DNA of 21,893 bases, taken from contig URTA01000043.1 in assembly GCA_900550645.1 (NCBI GenBank), forward strand, positions 1 to 21,893. The letters are read 5' to 3'. Source of the stretch: an uncultured Porphyromonadaceae bacterium (GTDB taxonomy: Bacteria; Bacteroidota; Bacteroidia; Bacteroidales; Muribaculaceae). The translations under genes and the position numbers were made by a program. Below the pieces are notes generated by a model, which worked only from the letters and a program-made list of their open reading frames with translations, did no database searches and had not been told where the DNA came from. This document shows, piece after piece, positions 1 to 7,578 of the stretch; positions within the stretch are counted from its first letter, which is position 1; every line of letters begins with the position of its first letter.

Positions 1-2
1 CT

Positions 3-395
3 GTCATGCTGGGCAGCATGCTCGCCGGCGTGGAGGAGTCGCCGGGCGACACCATCATCTTCAACGGCAGAAAATTCAAGTCATACCGTGGCATGGGTTC
101 GCTCGAGGCTATGGAAAAAGGCTCCAAAGACCGCTATTTCCAGGGCTCGGAGACCGACGCGAAAAAGCTCGTGCCGGAAGGCATCGCCGCCCGCGTGCCG
201 TTCAAGGGCTCGCTCTACGAGGTGGTTTACCAGATGCTGGGCGGCCTGCGTGCCGGCATGGGATATTGCGGCGCAAAGGACATCGAGGCTCTGCACTCCG
301 CCCGCTTCACACGCATCACCTCTGCCGGCGTGCTGGAGAGCCACCCCCACGATGTGTCTATCACGGCCGAAGCTCCCAACTACAGCCGCAACTGA
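3..395 (+). CDS. guaB: IMP dehydrogenase, C-terminal end (partial)
   Basis: This is the last 130 codons of inosine-5'-monophosphate dehydrogenase, the cytoplasmic NAD-dependent enzyme that converts IMP to XMP in guanine nucleotide synthesis. The 5' end lies outside the window. Visible family landmarks are the MLGSMLAGVEESPG segment, the flap sequence YRGMGSLEAM, and the closing VPEGIAARVPFKG and GGLRAGMGYCGA segments, which end the barrel at the family's usual distance from the C-terminus. The catalytic cysteine loop would be upstream and is not seen. A parvulin-type isomerase gene follows on the same strand after about 97 bp with no clear terminator between them, so readthrough is possible. 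Confidence 0.95.
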   Translation, partial: VMLGSMLAGVEESPGDTIIFNGRKFKSYRGMGSLEAMEKGSKDRYFQGSETDAKKLVPEGIAARVPFKGSLYEVVYQMLGGLRAGMGYCGAKDIEALHSARFTRITSAGVLESHPHDVSITAEAPNYSRN

Positions 396-492
396 CGCTG
401 CTGCACAGGGCAATCTGCCGATATTGACTGCATTGCATAATTTTTCGCCCCTGTTCTCGTTATTATAGGAGTTGAAACAAATTATACCGAAA

Positions 493-2430
493 ATGAGAAG
501 CAAACTCTTGATAGGAGCCGGGGTCGTGCTCACAGGGTTGGCGGTGTATGCCGCCAAAGACCCCGTGGTCATGACCGTCAACGGCGTTGATGTTCCCCGC
601 TCGGAATTTGAATACCTCTATCACAAGAACTCGCAGCAGCAGATCGAGGCACAGCCATTGGACGAGTATGTCGAGATGTTCAAGATATACAAGCTGAAAG
701 TGGCTGACGCTCTCGCTGCCGGCATCGACACGACCGCCAAGTTCAAGCGCGAGATGATACAGTACCGCAACGAGCTCGCTGCACCGTACATGACTGACAC
801 CGCATACGTGGACAAGCTCGCCCGCGATATGTACGACCACATGAACACGGAGGTCGAGGCTCGGCACATCATGCTGCGCAAGAGCAGCAGGCGCGAGGCA
901 AACGCGGCTGCCAAAGCCCGCATCGACTCAATACACGCTGTGCTGATGAACGGCGGCAGTTTCTCCGAACTTGCTGCGCAGTTCTCGCAGGACGGAATGT
1001 CAAAGGACAACGGAGGCAACATGGGCTACATGATAGCCGGCGTGCTGCCGTACTCCTTTGAGAAGGTGATGTTTGAAACCCCCGAGGGTGAAATCAGCCC
1101 CGCTTTCGAGACCAATGTGGGCTACCATATCATACAGGGCGGCAAACGCCGTCCCTTCTCCGGCCGCCTCTCCGCTTCGCACATACTTATAATGTGCAAT
1201 GCGCGGATGCCGCAGGAAATGCAGGACGCTGCCAAGGCTAAGGCTGACAGCCTTGCCGCTGTGGTAAAGGCTGACCCCAGCCGCTTTGCCGACGTGGCTC
1301 GCCAGTATTCTGACGACAAAGGCTCGGCAGCGCAGGGCGGACAGCTCCCGCCGTTCACCGTCGGACAGATGATACCCGCTTTCTCCGATGCCGCCTACGC
1401 ACTCCGTGACGGCGAAGTCAGCGACCCGGTGAAATCCGACTTCGGCTGGCACATCATCTACCGCCACGAGAACAAGGGACTCGAGCCTTACGAGGCTATG
1501 CGCAGCCAGCTCATCAGCCGCATAACCTCGCCGCAGGACGGTCACCGCGACATGATAGTCGACCATCAGAACACCGTGTGGGGCAAGAAGTTCAAGCTGA
1601 AAATGAACAAGGCCGCAGTCGATGAGCTGACAGCATACGTCCGTGAAAACGGCATCACAGAGGAGTTCTTCAAGACATACGAAGCTCCCGAGAAGGCCGC
1701 AATGACGGTGATGACCATCGGCAAACGCAAATGTGACGTGGCTGGGCTGCTCAAGGTGATGCGCGGCTACGACAAAGCTCCCGAGCCTGACCAGATGAAG
1801 CTCCTCAACCAGGCATTGACAAACTACACCAACCGCGAACTCCGCCAGGCGGAATATGACGCACTCGCAGTGGAGCATACCGACTACCGCAACCTGCTCA
1901 ATGAGTACCGCGACGGCAGCCTCCTCTACGAGATTAGCCTGCAGAACGTGTGGGACAAGGCCTCGCAGGACACCGAGGGGCTAAAAGCCTATTTCGAGGC
2001 TCACCGCGACGATTTCAAGTGGACTGAACCTCGCGTGAAGGGTCTGTTGGTCAAGACTACCAACGACTCCATATCGAAGCTCGTGCATGAGCGTCTGCCG
2101 CAGCTCGGCAACGACTCTGTCATCTCCACCATACGCAAGGAGTTTGGCAAGGACGTGCAGATAGACCGCGTGCTGGTCAAGAAAGGCGACAACAAGCTGG
2201 TGGACTACCTCGTCTTCAGCCCCGCCGACAGCGAGCCGCCCCTTTCTGCCAACTATCCCATATACTTCATCTACAACCCCGTGATACTCGAACAGCCGCA
2301 GGAGGTAGACGATGTGCGCGGACTTGTGACGGGCGCATACCAGGATCAGCTCGAACATGACTGGGTAGAGCAGCTGAAGAGCAAATACCCCGTTACGGTC
2401 AACGAAAAGGAACTCAAGAAGATAAAATAA
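493..2430 (+). CDS. Periplasmic peptidyl-prolyl isomerase with two parvulin domains (SurA/PpiC-like)
   Basis: This is a 645-aa exported folding factor expected to catalyse cis-trans prolyl isomerisation and chaperone outer-membrane proteins in the periplasm. Residues 1-21 form a basic start plus a hydrophobic stretch ending AVYA-AKD, a plausible signal peptide. A SurA-type N-terminal helical region follows (about 24-110). Two tandem parvulin domains come next: about 121-218 (EARHIM ... GGNMGYM ... VGYHII) and 226-325 (ASHILI ... GGQLPPF ... FGWHII). The C-terminal 300 residues are a charged region I cannot assign. A TTG at 472 would extend the protein by seven residues, but the ATG at 493 puts the signal peptide at the true N-terminus and the GGAG at 467-471 abuts the TTG too closely. 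A strong terminator hairpin follows. Confidence 0.88.
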   Translation: MRSKLLIGAGVVLTGLAVYAAKDPVVMTVNGVDVPRSEFEYLYHKNSQQQIEAQPLDEYVEMFKIYKLKVADALAAGIDTTAKFKREMIQYRNELAAPYMTDTAYVDKLARDMYDHMNTEVEARHIMLRKSSRREANAAAKARIDSIHAVLMNGGSFSELAAQFSQDGMSKDNGGNMGYMIAGVLPYSFEKVMFETPEGEISPAFETNVGYHIIQGGKRRPFSGRLSASHILIMCNARMPQEMQDAAKAKADSLAAVVKADPSRFADVARQYSDDKGSAAQGGQLPPFTVGQMIPAFSDAAYALRDGEVSDPVKSDFGWHIIYRHENKGLEPYEAMRSQLISRITSPQDGHRDMIVDHQNTVWGKKFKLKMNKAAVDELTAYVRENGITEEFFKTYEAPEKAAMTVMTIGKRKCDVAGLLKVMRGYDKAPEPDQMKLLNQALTNYTNRELRQAEYDALAVEHTDYRNLLNEYRDGSLLYEISLQNVWDKASQDTEGLKAYFEAHRDDFKWTEPRVKGLLVKTTNDSISKLVHERLPQLGNDSVISTIRKEFGKDVQIDRVLVKKGDNKLVDYLVFSPADSEPPLSANYPIYFIYNPVILEQPQEVDDVRGLVTGAYQDQLEHDWVEQLKSKYPVTVNEKELKKIK

Positions 2431-2451
2431 TACGCGAGCGCGGACGATACA

Positions 2452-2491
2452 AGCGAGGGCAAGCCACACCGGCTTGCCCTCGCTGTTTTGT
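2452..2491 (+). terminator. Rho-independent terminator after the parvulin gene
   Basis: A perfect 14-bp stem (2452-2465 with 2471-2484) has a 5-nt loop and is followed by GTTTTGT. It sits 21 bp after the stop of the isomerase gene and before the convergent exonuclease gene. No T-run is present on the minus-strand side, so its main direction is plus. Confidence 0.88.
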
Positions 2492-2542
2492 CATGAGATG
2501 TTTTTCCCTACATTTGAGGGACGCGATGCCGCTATTGTTGCA

Positions 2543-3034
2543 TCACAGTATCTTCATGGTGATGGCGGCGCACGCTTCCGCGTCGGCAAGCGCGTGGTGG
2601 TGCTGGCGCAGGTCGTAGCCGCACAGCGCAGCTATCGTGTTGAGCCGGTAGTTGGGTGCGCCCTGTATCGCACGACGCGCCGCAAGGTAAGTGCAAAAGA
2701 ACGGGTAGTCGGGGTAGTCCATGCCGTAGCTGCGGAACACCGCACGCAGACACCCCTCGTCAAACGCCTTGTTGTGCGCCACAAGCGGCAGCCCCGCGAT
2801 AACAGGCTCTATTTCAGCCCATACCTCTGGAAACACGCGGGCATTTTCCGTGTCTGCCGCTGACAGCCTGTGGATAGCCGTAAACCGACGTATGTAGTAG
2901 TCCGGTTCTGGCTTGATGAGGGAATAATATGTGTCGGCGACCGCGCCGTCGCGCACTGTCACCACGCCTACGCTGCACACGCTCGTGCGCTCACAGTTGG
3001 CGGTCTCGAAATCTATAGCTGCAAAATCTGTCAT
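2543..3034 (-). CDS. DnaQ-fold 3'-5' exonuclease (DEDDh family)
   Basis: This 163-aa stand-alone exonuclease resembles DNA polymerase III epsilon and RNase T and is expected to remove 3' nucleotides with two metal ions. All three motifs are visible: Exo I DFE (D8, E10), Exo II with the FD of HNKAFDEG (D92), and Exo III HHALADA (H146, D151), which makes it the DEDDh type. It has no polymerase-binding tail, so it may act in repair or RNA processing rather than as the replicative proofreader; that is inference. The ATG at 3034 starts directly before the first beta strand. The longer reading frame upstream adds residues that run into the putative promoter. It is convergent with the isomerase gene and divergent from prfB. 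Confidence 0.9.
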   Translation of the reverse strand: MTDFAAIDFETANCERTSVCSVGVVTVRDGAVADTYYSLIKPEPDYYIRRFTAIHRLSAADTENARVFPEVWAEIEPVIAGLPLVAHNKAFDEGCLRAVFRSYGMDYPDYPFFCTYLAARRAIQGAPNYRLNTIAALCGYDLRQHHHALADAEACAAITMKIL

Positions 3035-3093
3035 ATCGGTTATTCCATTGTGCGGAACTCGTTGCAAAGCCTGCCGAGGCAGCGCAACAGCTG

Positions 3094-3101
3094 CAAAGAT
3101 A
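3094..3101 (-). promoter_or_regulatory. Putative -7 box of the exonuclease gene
   Basis: The minus strand reads TATCTTTG, an exact match to the Bacteroidetes TANNTTTG -7 element, about 60 bp before the exonuclease ATG. The matching -33 region (near 3122) has no clear TTG, so support is partial. Confidence 0.5.
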
Positions 3102-3146
3102 ATGAAAATTAGGACGCACGGCACTGATACTATGCGGAATAATTGT

Positions 3147-3154
3147 TAACTTTG
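3147..3154 (+). promoter_or_regulatory. Putative -7 box of prfB
   Basis: TAACTTTG matches the Bacteroidetes TANNTTTG -7 element and lies about 70 bp before the prfB ATG. No convincing TTTG is seen 19-21 bp upstream. The intergenic span shared with the exonuclease gene therefore seems to hold two divergent promoters. Confidence 0.5.
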
Positions 3155-3226
3155 CACTTGCTTTGGCGTGCTATGCCCTTGGCGCGGCTCGCCGCACATT
3201 ATGCACCGCATAAACACACACTGACA

Positions 3227-4345
3227 ATGATAACTCAGGACCAACTGAAAGAGATACAGGAGCGGCGAGACGCCCTCAACAAATACCTCGACATCGACAC
3301 CAAGCGTATCGAAGTCGAGGAGGAAGAACTCCGCACTCACGTCCCCGACTTCTGGGAAGACCAGAAGAAAGCCGAGGAGCAAATGCGCAAAATCAAAGGG
3401 CTGCACTACTGGATAGACGCTTACGAGGCTATCGACAAGCAGACCGGCGAGCTTGAGCTTGCATTTGACTTCCTCAAGGAGGGACTCGTGACCGAGGAGG
3501 AGATAGACGCGCAATACGCCGCGCTGCTCAACGCCATCGAACAGCTCGAACTGCGCAACATGCTCCGCCGCGAGGAGGACAAGCTCGGCGTGGTGCTGAA
3601 AATCAACTCCGGCGCCGGCGGCACGGAGAGCCAGGACTGGGCGCAGATGCTCATGCGCCTGTACCTGCGCTGGGCGGAGAAACACGGCTACAAGACCTCG
3701 ATAGCGCAGCTGCTCGAGGGCGACGATGCCGGTATCAAGTCTGTGACTGTCAACATCGAAGGCGACTACGCTTACGGCTATCTGAAAAGCGAGAACGGCG
3801 TGCACCGCCTCGTCCGCGTCAGCCCCTACAACGCGCAGGGCAAGCGCATGACATCATTCGCCTCCGTATTCGTAACCCCGCTCGTTGACGACACTATCGA
3901 GATACACGTCGCGCCCGCATGCGTGTCATGGGACACGTTCCGAAGCGGCGGTGCCGGCGGCCAGAACGTCAACAAGGTCGAGTCCGGCGTGCGTCTGCGC
4001 TACCAGTACAAAGACCCATACACCGGCGAGGAAGAGGAAATCCTCATCGAGAACACCGAGACACGCGACCAGCCCAAGAACAAGGAGAACGCCATGCGCC
4101 AGCTCAAGTCAATCCTCTACGAGAAGGAGCTGCAGCACCGCATGGCAGAGCAGGCCAAGGTCGAGGCCGGCAAGAAGAAGATAGAGTGGGGCAGCCAGAT
4201 ACGCTCCTACGTATTCGACGACCGCCGCGTCAAAGACCACCGCACAGGCTACCAGACCTCAGACGTAAACGGCGTGATGGACGGCGACATCGACGACTTC
4301 ATCAAGGCCTACTTGATGGAGTTTGCCGCCACCATGGACGAATAA
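3227..4345 (+). CDS. prfB: Peptide chain release factor 2 (RF2), no programmed frameshift
   Basis: This 372-aa RF2 releases finished polypeptides at UGA and UAA stop codons on the ribosome. The peptidyl-hydrolysis motif GGQ is at 244-246 (SGGAGGQNVNKVESG). The stop-codon recognition tripeptide position reads SPY (199-201) rather than the classical SPF. An ATG at 3227 gives the standard N-terminus, MITQDQLKEIQERRDALNKYLD; the frame is open upstream to 3143, but that extension overlaps the putative promoter. Unlike E. coli prfB, the gene is one continuous frame: where E. coli has CUU UGA C after the YL codons, this gene has CTC GAC. The UGA autoregulatory site is therefore absent. Length and domain order are otherwise normal. 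Confidence 0.95.
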   Translation: MITQDQLKEIQERRDALNKYLDIDTKRIEVEEEELRTHVPDFWEDQKKAEEQMRKIKGLHYWIDAYEAIDKQTGELELAFDFLKEGLVTEEEIDAQYAALLNAIEQLELRNMLRREEDKLGVVLKINSGAGGTESQDWAQMLMRLYLRWAEKHGYKTSIAQLLEGDDAGIKSVTVNIEGDYAYGYLKSENGVHRLVRVSPYNAQGKRMTSFASVFVTPLVDDTIEIHVAPACVSWDTFRSGGAGGQNVNKVESGVRLRYQYKDPYTGEEEEILIENTETRDQPKNKENAMRQLKSILYEKELQHRMAEQAKVEAGKKKIEWGSQIRSYVFDDRRVKDHRTGYQTSDVNGVMDGDIDDFIKAYLMEFAATMDE

Positions 4346-4378
4346 CCTCGCCATGGCCGCTCGCCAAGCAGCCGCGCA

Positions 4379-4416
4379 CAAAAACAAACGAGAGGGACGC
4401 ACACGCGCCCCTCTCG
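4379..4416 (-). terminator. Terminator of the eight-gene minus-strand operon
   Basis: An inverted repeat (4389-4400 with 4405-4416, one mismatch, 4-nt loop) is followed on the minus strand by TTTGTTTTTG. It lies 20 bp after the stop of the trypsin-like protease gene and marks the end of the accessory operon. The plus-strand side, facing prfB, has no T-run, but the hairpin could still help end prfB transcripts. Confidence 0.8.
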
Positions 4417-4436
4417 CCGTATCTATGCTGTTGCGG

Positions 4437-5210
4437 TCACTGCCCCAAATACGGCTTGACCACATCGATGCTCCATGCGTAGTTCAGGTTGGCTTGCGAG
4501 CCGTCAGCAAACGTCCCCGACGTGATGCCCACAACCTCGCCGTACTCGTTGATCAACGCGCCGCCGCTGCTGCCATGGTCTATCTGAACCGAAATCTGCA
4601 TCATCGTCCGGGCATTGTCGCGCCACTGTGACACCTTGCCGTCAGACAGCGTGTTCTCCAGACCGCGTGGGCTGCCTATGGCATACACCGTCGCCCCGAC
4701 TTTCGGTTTCTCCTGTGCTATGGGAATATACTTGTTGCTCTTCACGTTGACGCGGAACAGAATGAAGTCATTCTCCTCGTCGCAATGGATTACTTCAGCA
4801 ACCTTGTATGCGTTGTCGTTTCCTGCAAGTTTGATTTGCTCCAGCCCCTGGCCAGTCCCGGCAAACACATGATAGTTGCTGACAGCCAGCCCCTCGCTGT
4901 TGATGAAGAAGCCCGACCCCTGGAAACCGCTCACGCCGTCGCTGGTGTAAACCATGAACACCGCCTTGTTGTACCGCTCAAAAATCTCCGTCCCGTCCAT
5001 CTTGTGCCTGTTCGCATTGTCAGATGCTGGTACAGTCGCATTCACGAGACTCTCTTGCGAGGCCTCCTGTGCTGCTTCCGTGCGGTGTCTCTCCCTGCCG
5101 CTGTCCCTGTTCTGCCCCGAGCGGTGGCAGCCGCTGCACGAACTGAACATCAGCGAAGTAAGCACCGGAATGACGTATCTACTTGTTAGGTTTCTTGTTC
5201 TTGCTGTCAT
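4437..5210 (-). CDS. Trypsin-like serine protease, predicted lipoprotein (operon gene 8)
   Basis: This 257-aa protein is a predicted envelope protease with a chymotrypsin/Deg-type fold. The triad is visible as H114 (SNYHVF), D148 (ENDFILF) and S215 (HGSSGGAL), with the GSPRG and GITSG segments typical of the family. Residues 11-25 form a hydrophobic export segment ending MFSSC, so C25 is the likely lipidated cysteine. A low-complexity charged linker (about 30-70) joins it to the catalytic domain. There is no PDZ domain, unlike DegP or DegS. The ATG at 5210 lies inside the preceding MotB/OmpA-like gene (32-bp overlap), which suggests coupled translation and a shared job. It may process a partner in the complex or sense envelope damage; that is inference. 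Confidence 0.88.
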   Translation of the reverse strand: MTARTRNLTSRYVIPVLTSLMFSSCSGCHRSGQNRDSGRERHRTEAAQEASQESLVNATVPASDNANRHKMDGTEIFERYNKAVFMVYTSDGVSGFQGSGFFINSEGLAVSNYHVFAGTGQGLEQIKLAGNDNAYKVAEVIHCDEENDFILFRVNVKSNKYIPIAQEKPKVGATVYAIGSPRGLENTLSDGKVSQWRDNARTMMQISVQIDHGSSGGALINEYGEVVGITSGTFADGSQANLNYAWSIDVVKPYLGQ

Positions 5211-5820
5211 CGATAATGTTTTTGGGGAGTATGTGTATTAGGAAACGCTGGTTTTTTTTATCGTCAGATGTGTCTCGCATCGAGTGGGTGTCCAGCTTGC
5301 CGTCGCCGCTGCCCGATACCAGTATCTCACAGTTGTTGCCAAACCTGATGTTCTCGCTGCTCCAGTACTGCATAAGCCCGAGCGCACGCTCGTAGCTTAG
5401 GTTGTAGTTGTAAGCGTAGTCATCGGCTGATGCCTGTCCCTCGATTATGAGGACGTAGTTGTTGTCGTTGTGTCTGTCCAGGAAGTCCTGGATTACTTTT
5501 CCCACTTCCCGGAGTTTTTGCAGCTGTGTTGTGTCGGTTATCTCATGAATGTTCGATATGCCGGTAGGGTATTGGACTTTGATATTTTTTAACACATACT
5601 TGCGGTAATCCTTGTTGTACTCAAAATATTGGCTGTGTTGTCCAAGCTCCATGGTAGAGTTTTCGATCTTCTTGATTTCCTCAAGCTGCGCCTCTGTCGC
5701 CTCCATACGCTTGTGCAACAGGACTATGACAAGGACGAACAGCACCAGCATGACGAAAAACAGGCTTGTCATGAGGTCCGAATAGCTTGTCCAGAAAAAA
5801 GACTCTTTCCGCTGTGCCAT
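5179..5820 (-). CDS. MotB/OmpA-like stator protein (operon gene 7)
   Basis: This 213-aa protein has the layout of MotB, TolR and ZorB. A short cytoplasmic N-terminus is followed by one TM helix (about 16-36) whose start, SYSDLMTSLFF, places Asp15 where MotB carries its proton-binding aspartate. A coiled linker (38-60) comes next, then an OmpA-like peptidoglycan-binding domain (about 95-200) with IIEGQAS, the helix NLSYERALGLMQYW, and NQRFLIHI at the position of the family's NRRVEI. The gene begins 2 bp after the stop of the MotA/TolQ-like gene, and the two should form one proton-driven unit anchored to the cell wall. Its end overlaps the protease gene. Confidence 0.9.
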   Translation of the reverse strand: MAQRKESFFWTSYSDLMTSLFFVMLVLFVLVIVLLHKRMEATEAQLEEIKKIENSTMELGQHSQYFEYNKDYRKYVLKNIKVQYPTGISNIHEITDTTQLQKLREVGKVIQDFLDRHNDNNYVLIIEGQASADDYAYNYNLSYERALGLMQYWSSENIRFGNNCEILVSGSGDGKLDTHSMRDTSDDKKNQRFLIHILPKNIIDDSKNKKPNK

Positions 5821-5822
5821 AA

Positions 5823-7571
5823 TCAGTTGGAGGCAGGTTTTGCCATTGAGTTTTTGCTGGTTGTGTTGTTCGGCGAGGCAGTGCTAATTGTCGGCTTATA
5901 GGCTGTAGAGTCGGATTTGTTCGAATCTGCCTCTGCCCATTTTACGGAATCACCCAAAGTGTCTGTCGGGGTGTCTTCCACAACTGCCTCCCAAACGCTG
6001 TCTGTGTCAGTGTCTGATGTTTTGCTTCCGTTGGGATGAGAGCAAGTGGTCATCAGTGCGAACAGGCCAACACCGAATCCAATGCCAGTGATTCCGCCGA
6101 TTATTGACCATTTCCAGATGCGCTTGCTGTCAGGCTCTTTGCTGCCGCTGTTGCTGTCGTCATCTCCGACGTTGCCAGTGTCGTTACCGCTGTCTCTGCT
6201 GCCGCCTTTGCCGTTATCGCCTTTCCCAGTTTCTTTTCCGCCGGTGTTGGGCTTCCTGTCGCTTTTGGCGGCTTTGCGCATTTCTTCGACAAGACGCTGG
6301 TTGGACTCCTCCATGCGCTTTATCAGCTGCCCCAACTTTTCGGGTACTGCTGATATTTCGCCCAGCTTCTTCTCAATCTGCGGCATGCTCGACAGCTGCT
6401 CGCTGAATGTCTGTTTCAGCTCATGGGCAAACTGCTCGAAGGTCTCTTTCTCCTTGCCGATGATCTCCTTGAACGCCTCGCACATCTCCACGAAACGCAG
6501 TTTCATGTCGTTCACGCCCAGTGTCGCGTGTTCGTTTATGGTCTGCAACGCCGTGCTGATGCTGTCGTCTGCCTCTCCCACGCTGTGGGCTATTTCCGCC
6601 TTGTGCCTTTGGAAATAGTTGCGTATTTCCTCAAGGACGTGGAGACGGTCAGCCTCACTGTTGAACATCGTCTCAAAGCGGTGTATCGCTTCCGTATAGC
6701 CCTGTATGTCATTCAGGTATTTGTTGAACAGCTCCAGTTTGCCGGTGCATTGCTGTAACTGTGTCAGTACCTCCACATTGGCGCGAGCCATGCTCATCAC
6801 GTCCATGTCATGCACCGCCTTGATGACTTCGGCTTGCGTTTCGTACGACTGGTTGACCTCTCGCAGGGTCTTGCCGAGATTGGCGGTGTTGTCTGCAAAA
6901 GTCCTGTTGAACTCGTTGAGGTTCTTCACCATCTTGTTCAGAGCCTGAGCGGTGTCCGTGGGGAGTTCCGGCAGCAATTCCGACTGCATCCACGCGAGAA
7001 ACGAGTTCTTGCCGCTTTCCTCTGAAAGTTTGAAAAAACGGAATGTGAGTGAACTGACAGTGGTCAGAAATATACCGACTACGGAAGCGATCATGGCGTA
7101 TGCCACGCCGTCAAGCAGCGAGTTTACGCCAGTCTTCATGCTTTCCATGCTCGCGTCTGTATCGGTCAATATGTTCAGCGCATCTGAATGTATCAGCCCG
7201 AACAGACCGATTATTGCACCAAGCATAGTGCCGACAAGGCCAAGGTATAGCGGCACAGGCGTTTGCGACGAGATGTCATTTTCAACAGAGTCGCAATGGC
7301 GGTCAACAGCATCCTTGAGCAGCCCGAAGTCGATAACCGACCCCTGGTTGTTGCGCAGGTACTTGTTGATAGAGTCAACGATGGCGGTGAAAATCTTGTT
7401 GCCCTGACCTGAAATGCCGCTGACGAGGTTCGTGGAAAAGTTTTTCGTCAGCATCCATGAGTCCTGCTTGGAGAAAATCTGGCCGAACATCAGCATACGG
7501 CGGACGTTGTAGAAGACCACCGCCAGCTGCACCAGTATTATCACGCACGTGATTATGAGTACTATATCCAT
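5823..7571 (-). CDS. MotA/TolQ/ExbB-like channel with long tail and extra C-terminal TM (operon gene 6)
   Basis: This 582-aa protein has TM1 at 3-21, a cytoplasmic loop of about 85 residues, TM2 at 107-127 (YLGLVGTMLGAIIGLFGL, close to the ExbB/TolQ LGLLGT signature) and TM3 at 154-177 (LLDGVAYAMIASVVGIFLTT). This is the three-helix proton-channel core. A helical, coiled-coil-rich cytoplasmic tail (about 190-435) follows, reminiscent of ZorA. Then come a low-complexity Gly/Asp/Ser/Lys linker (437-483), a fourth TM (486-508) and a Ser/Thr/Asp-rich C-terminus that should lie in the periplasm. The fourth TM is not part of MotA, TolQ or ZorA as I know them. The partner MotB/OmpA-like gene follows directly. 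The gene probably turns proton flow into movement of the tail. Confidence 0.87.
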   Translation of the reverse strand: MDIVLIITCVIILVQLAVVFYNVRRMLMFGQIFSKQDSWMLTKNFSTNLVSGISGQGNKIFTAIVDSINKYLRNNQGSVIDFGLLKDAVDRHCDSVENDISSQTPVPLYLGLVGTMLGAIIGLFGLIHSDALNILTDTDASMESMKTGVNSLLDGVAYAMIASVVGIFLTTVSSLTFRFFKLSEESGKNSFLAWMQSELLPELPTDTAQALNKMVKNLNEFNRTFADNTANLGKTLREVNQSYETQAEVIKAVHDMDVMSMARANVEVLTQLQQCTGKLELFNKYLNDIQGYTEAIHRFETMFNSEADRLHVLEEIRNYFQRHKAEIAHSVGEADDSISTALQTINEHATLGVNDMKLRFVEMCEAFKEIIGKEKETFEQFAHELKQTFSEQLSSMPQIEKKLGEISAVPEKLGQLIKRMEESNQRLVEEMRKAAKSDRKPNTGGKETGKGDNGKGGSRDSGNDTGNVGDDDSNSGSKEPDSKRIWKWSIIGGITGIGFGVGLFALMTTCSHPNGSKTSDTDTDSVWEAVVEDTPTDTLGDSVKWAEADSNKSDSTAYKPTISTASPNNTTSKNSMAKPASN

Positions 7572-7578
7572 ATCCCCG

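Noticed and set aside
472..495. TTG start for the parvulin gene
   Set aside because: The purine-rich GGAG directly abuts the TTG, and the ATG at 493 gives a cleaner signal peptide; the seven extra residues are not supported.
5820..5823. Calling the MotA/MotB-like pair a Zorya system
   Set aside because: The ZorAB-like layout is present, but no helicase (ZorD), ZorC or HNH nuclease (ZorE) gene accompanies it, and the channel protein has an extra C-terminal TM.
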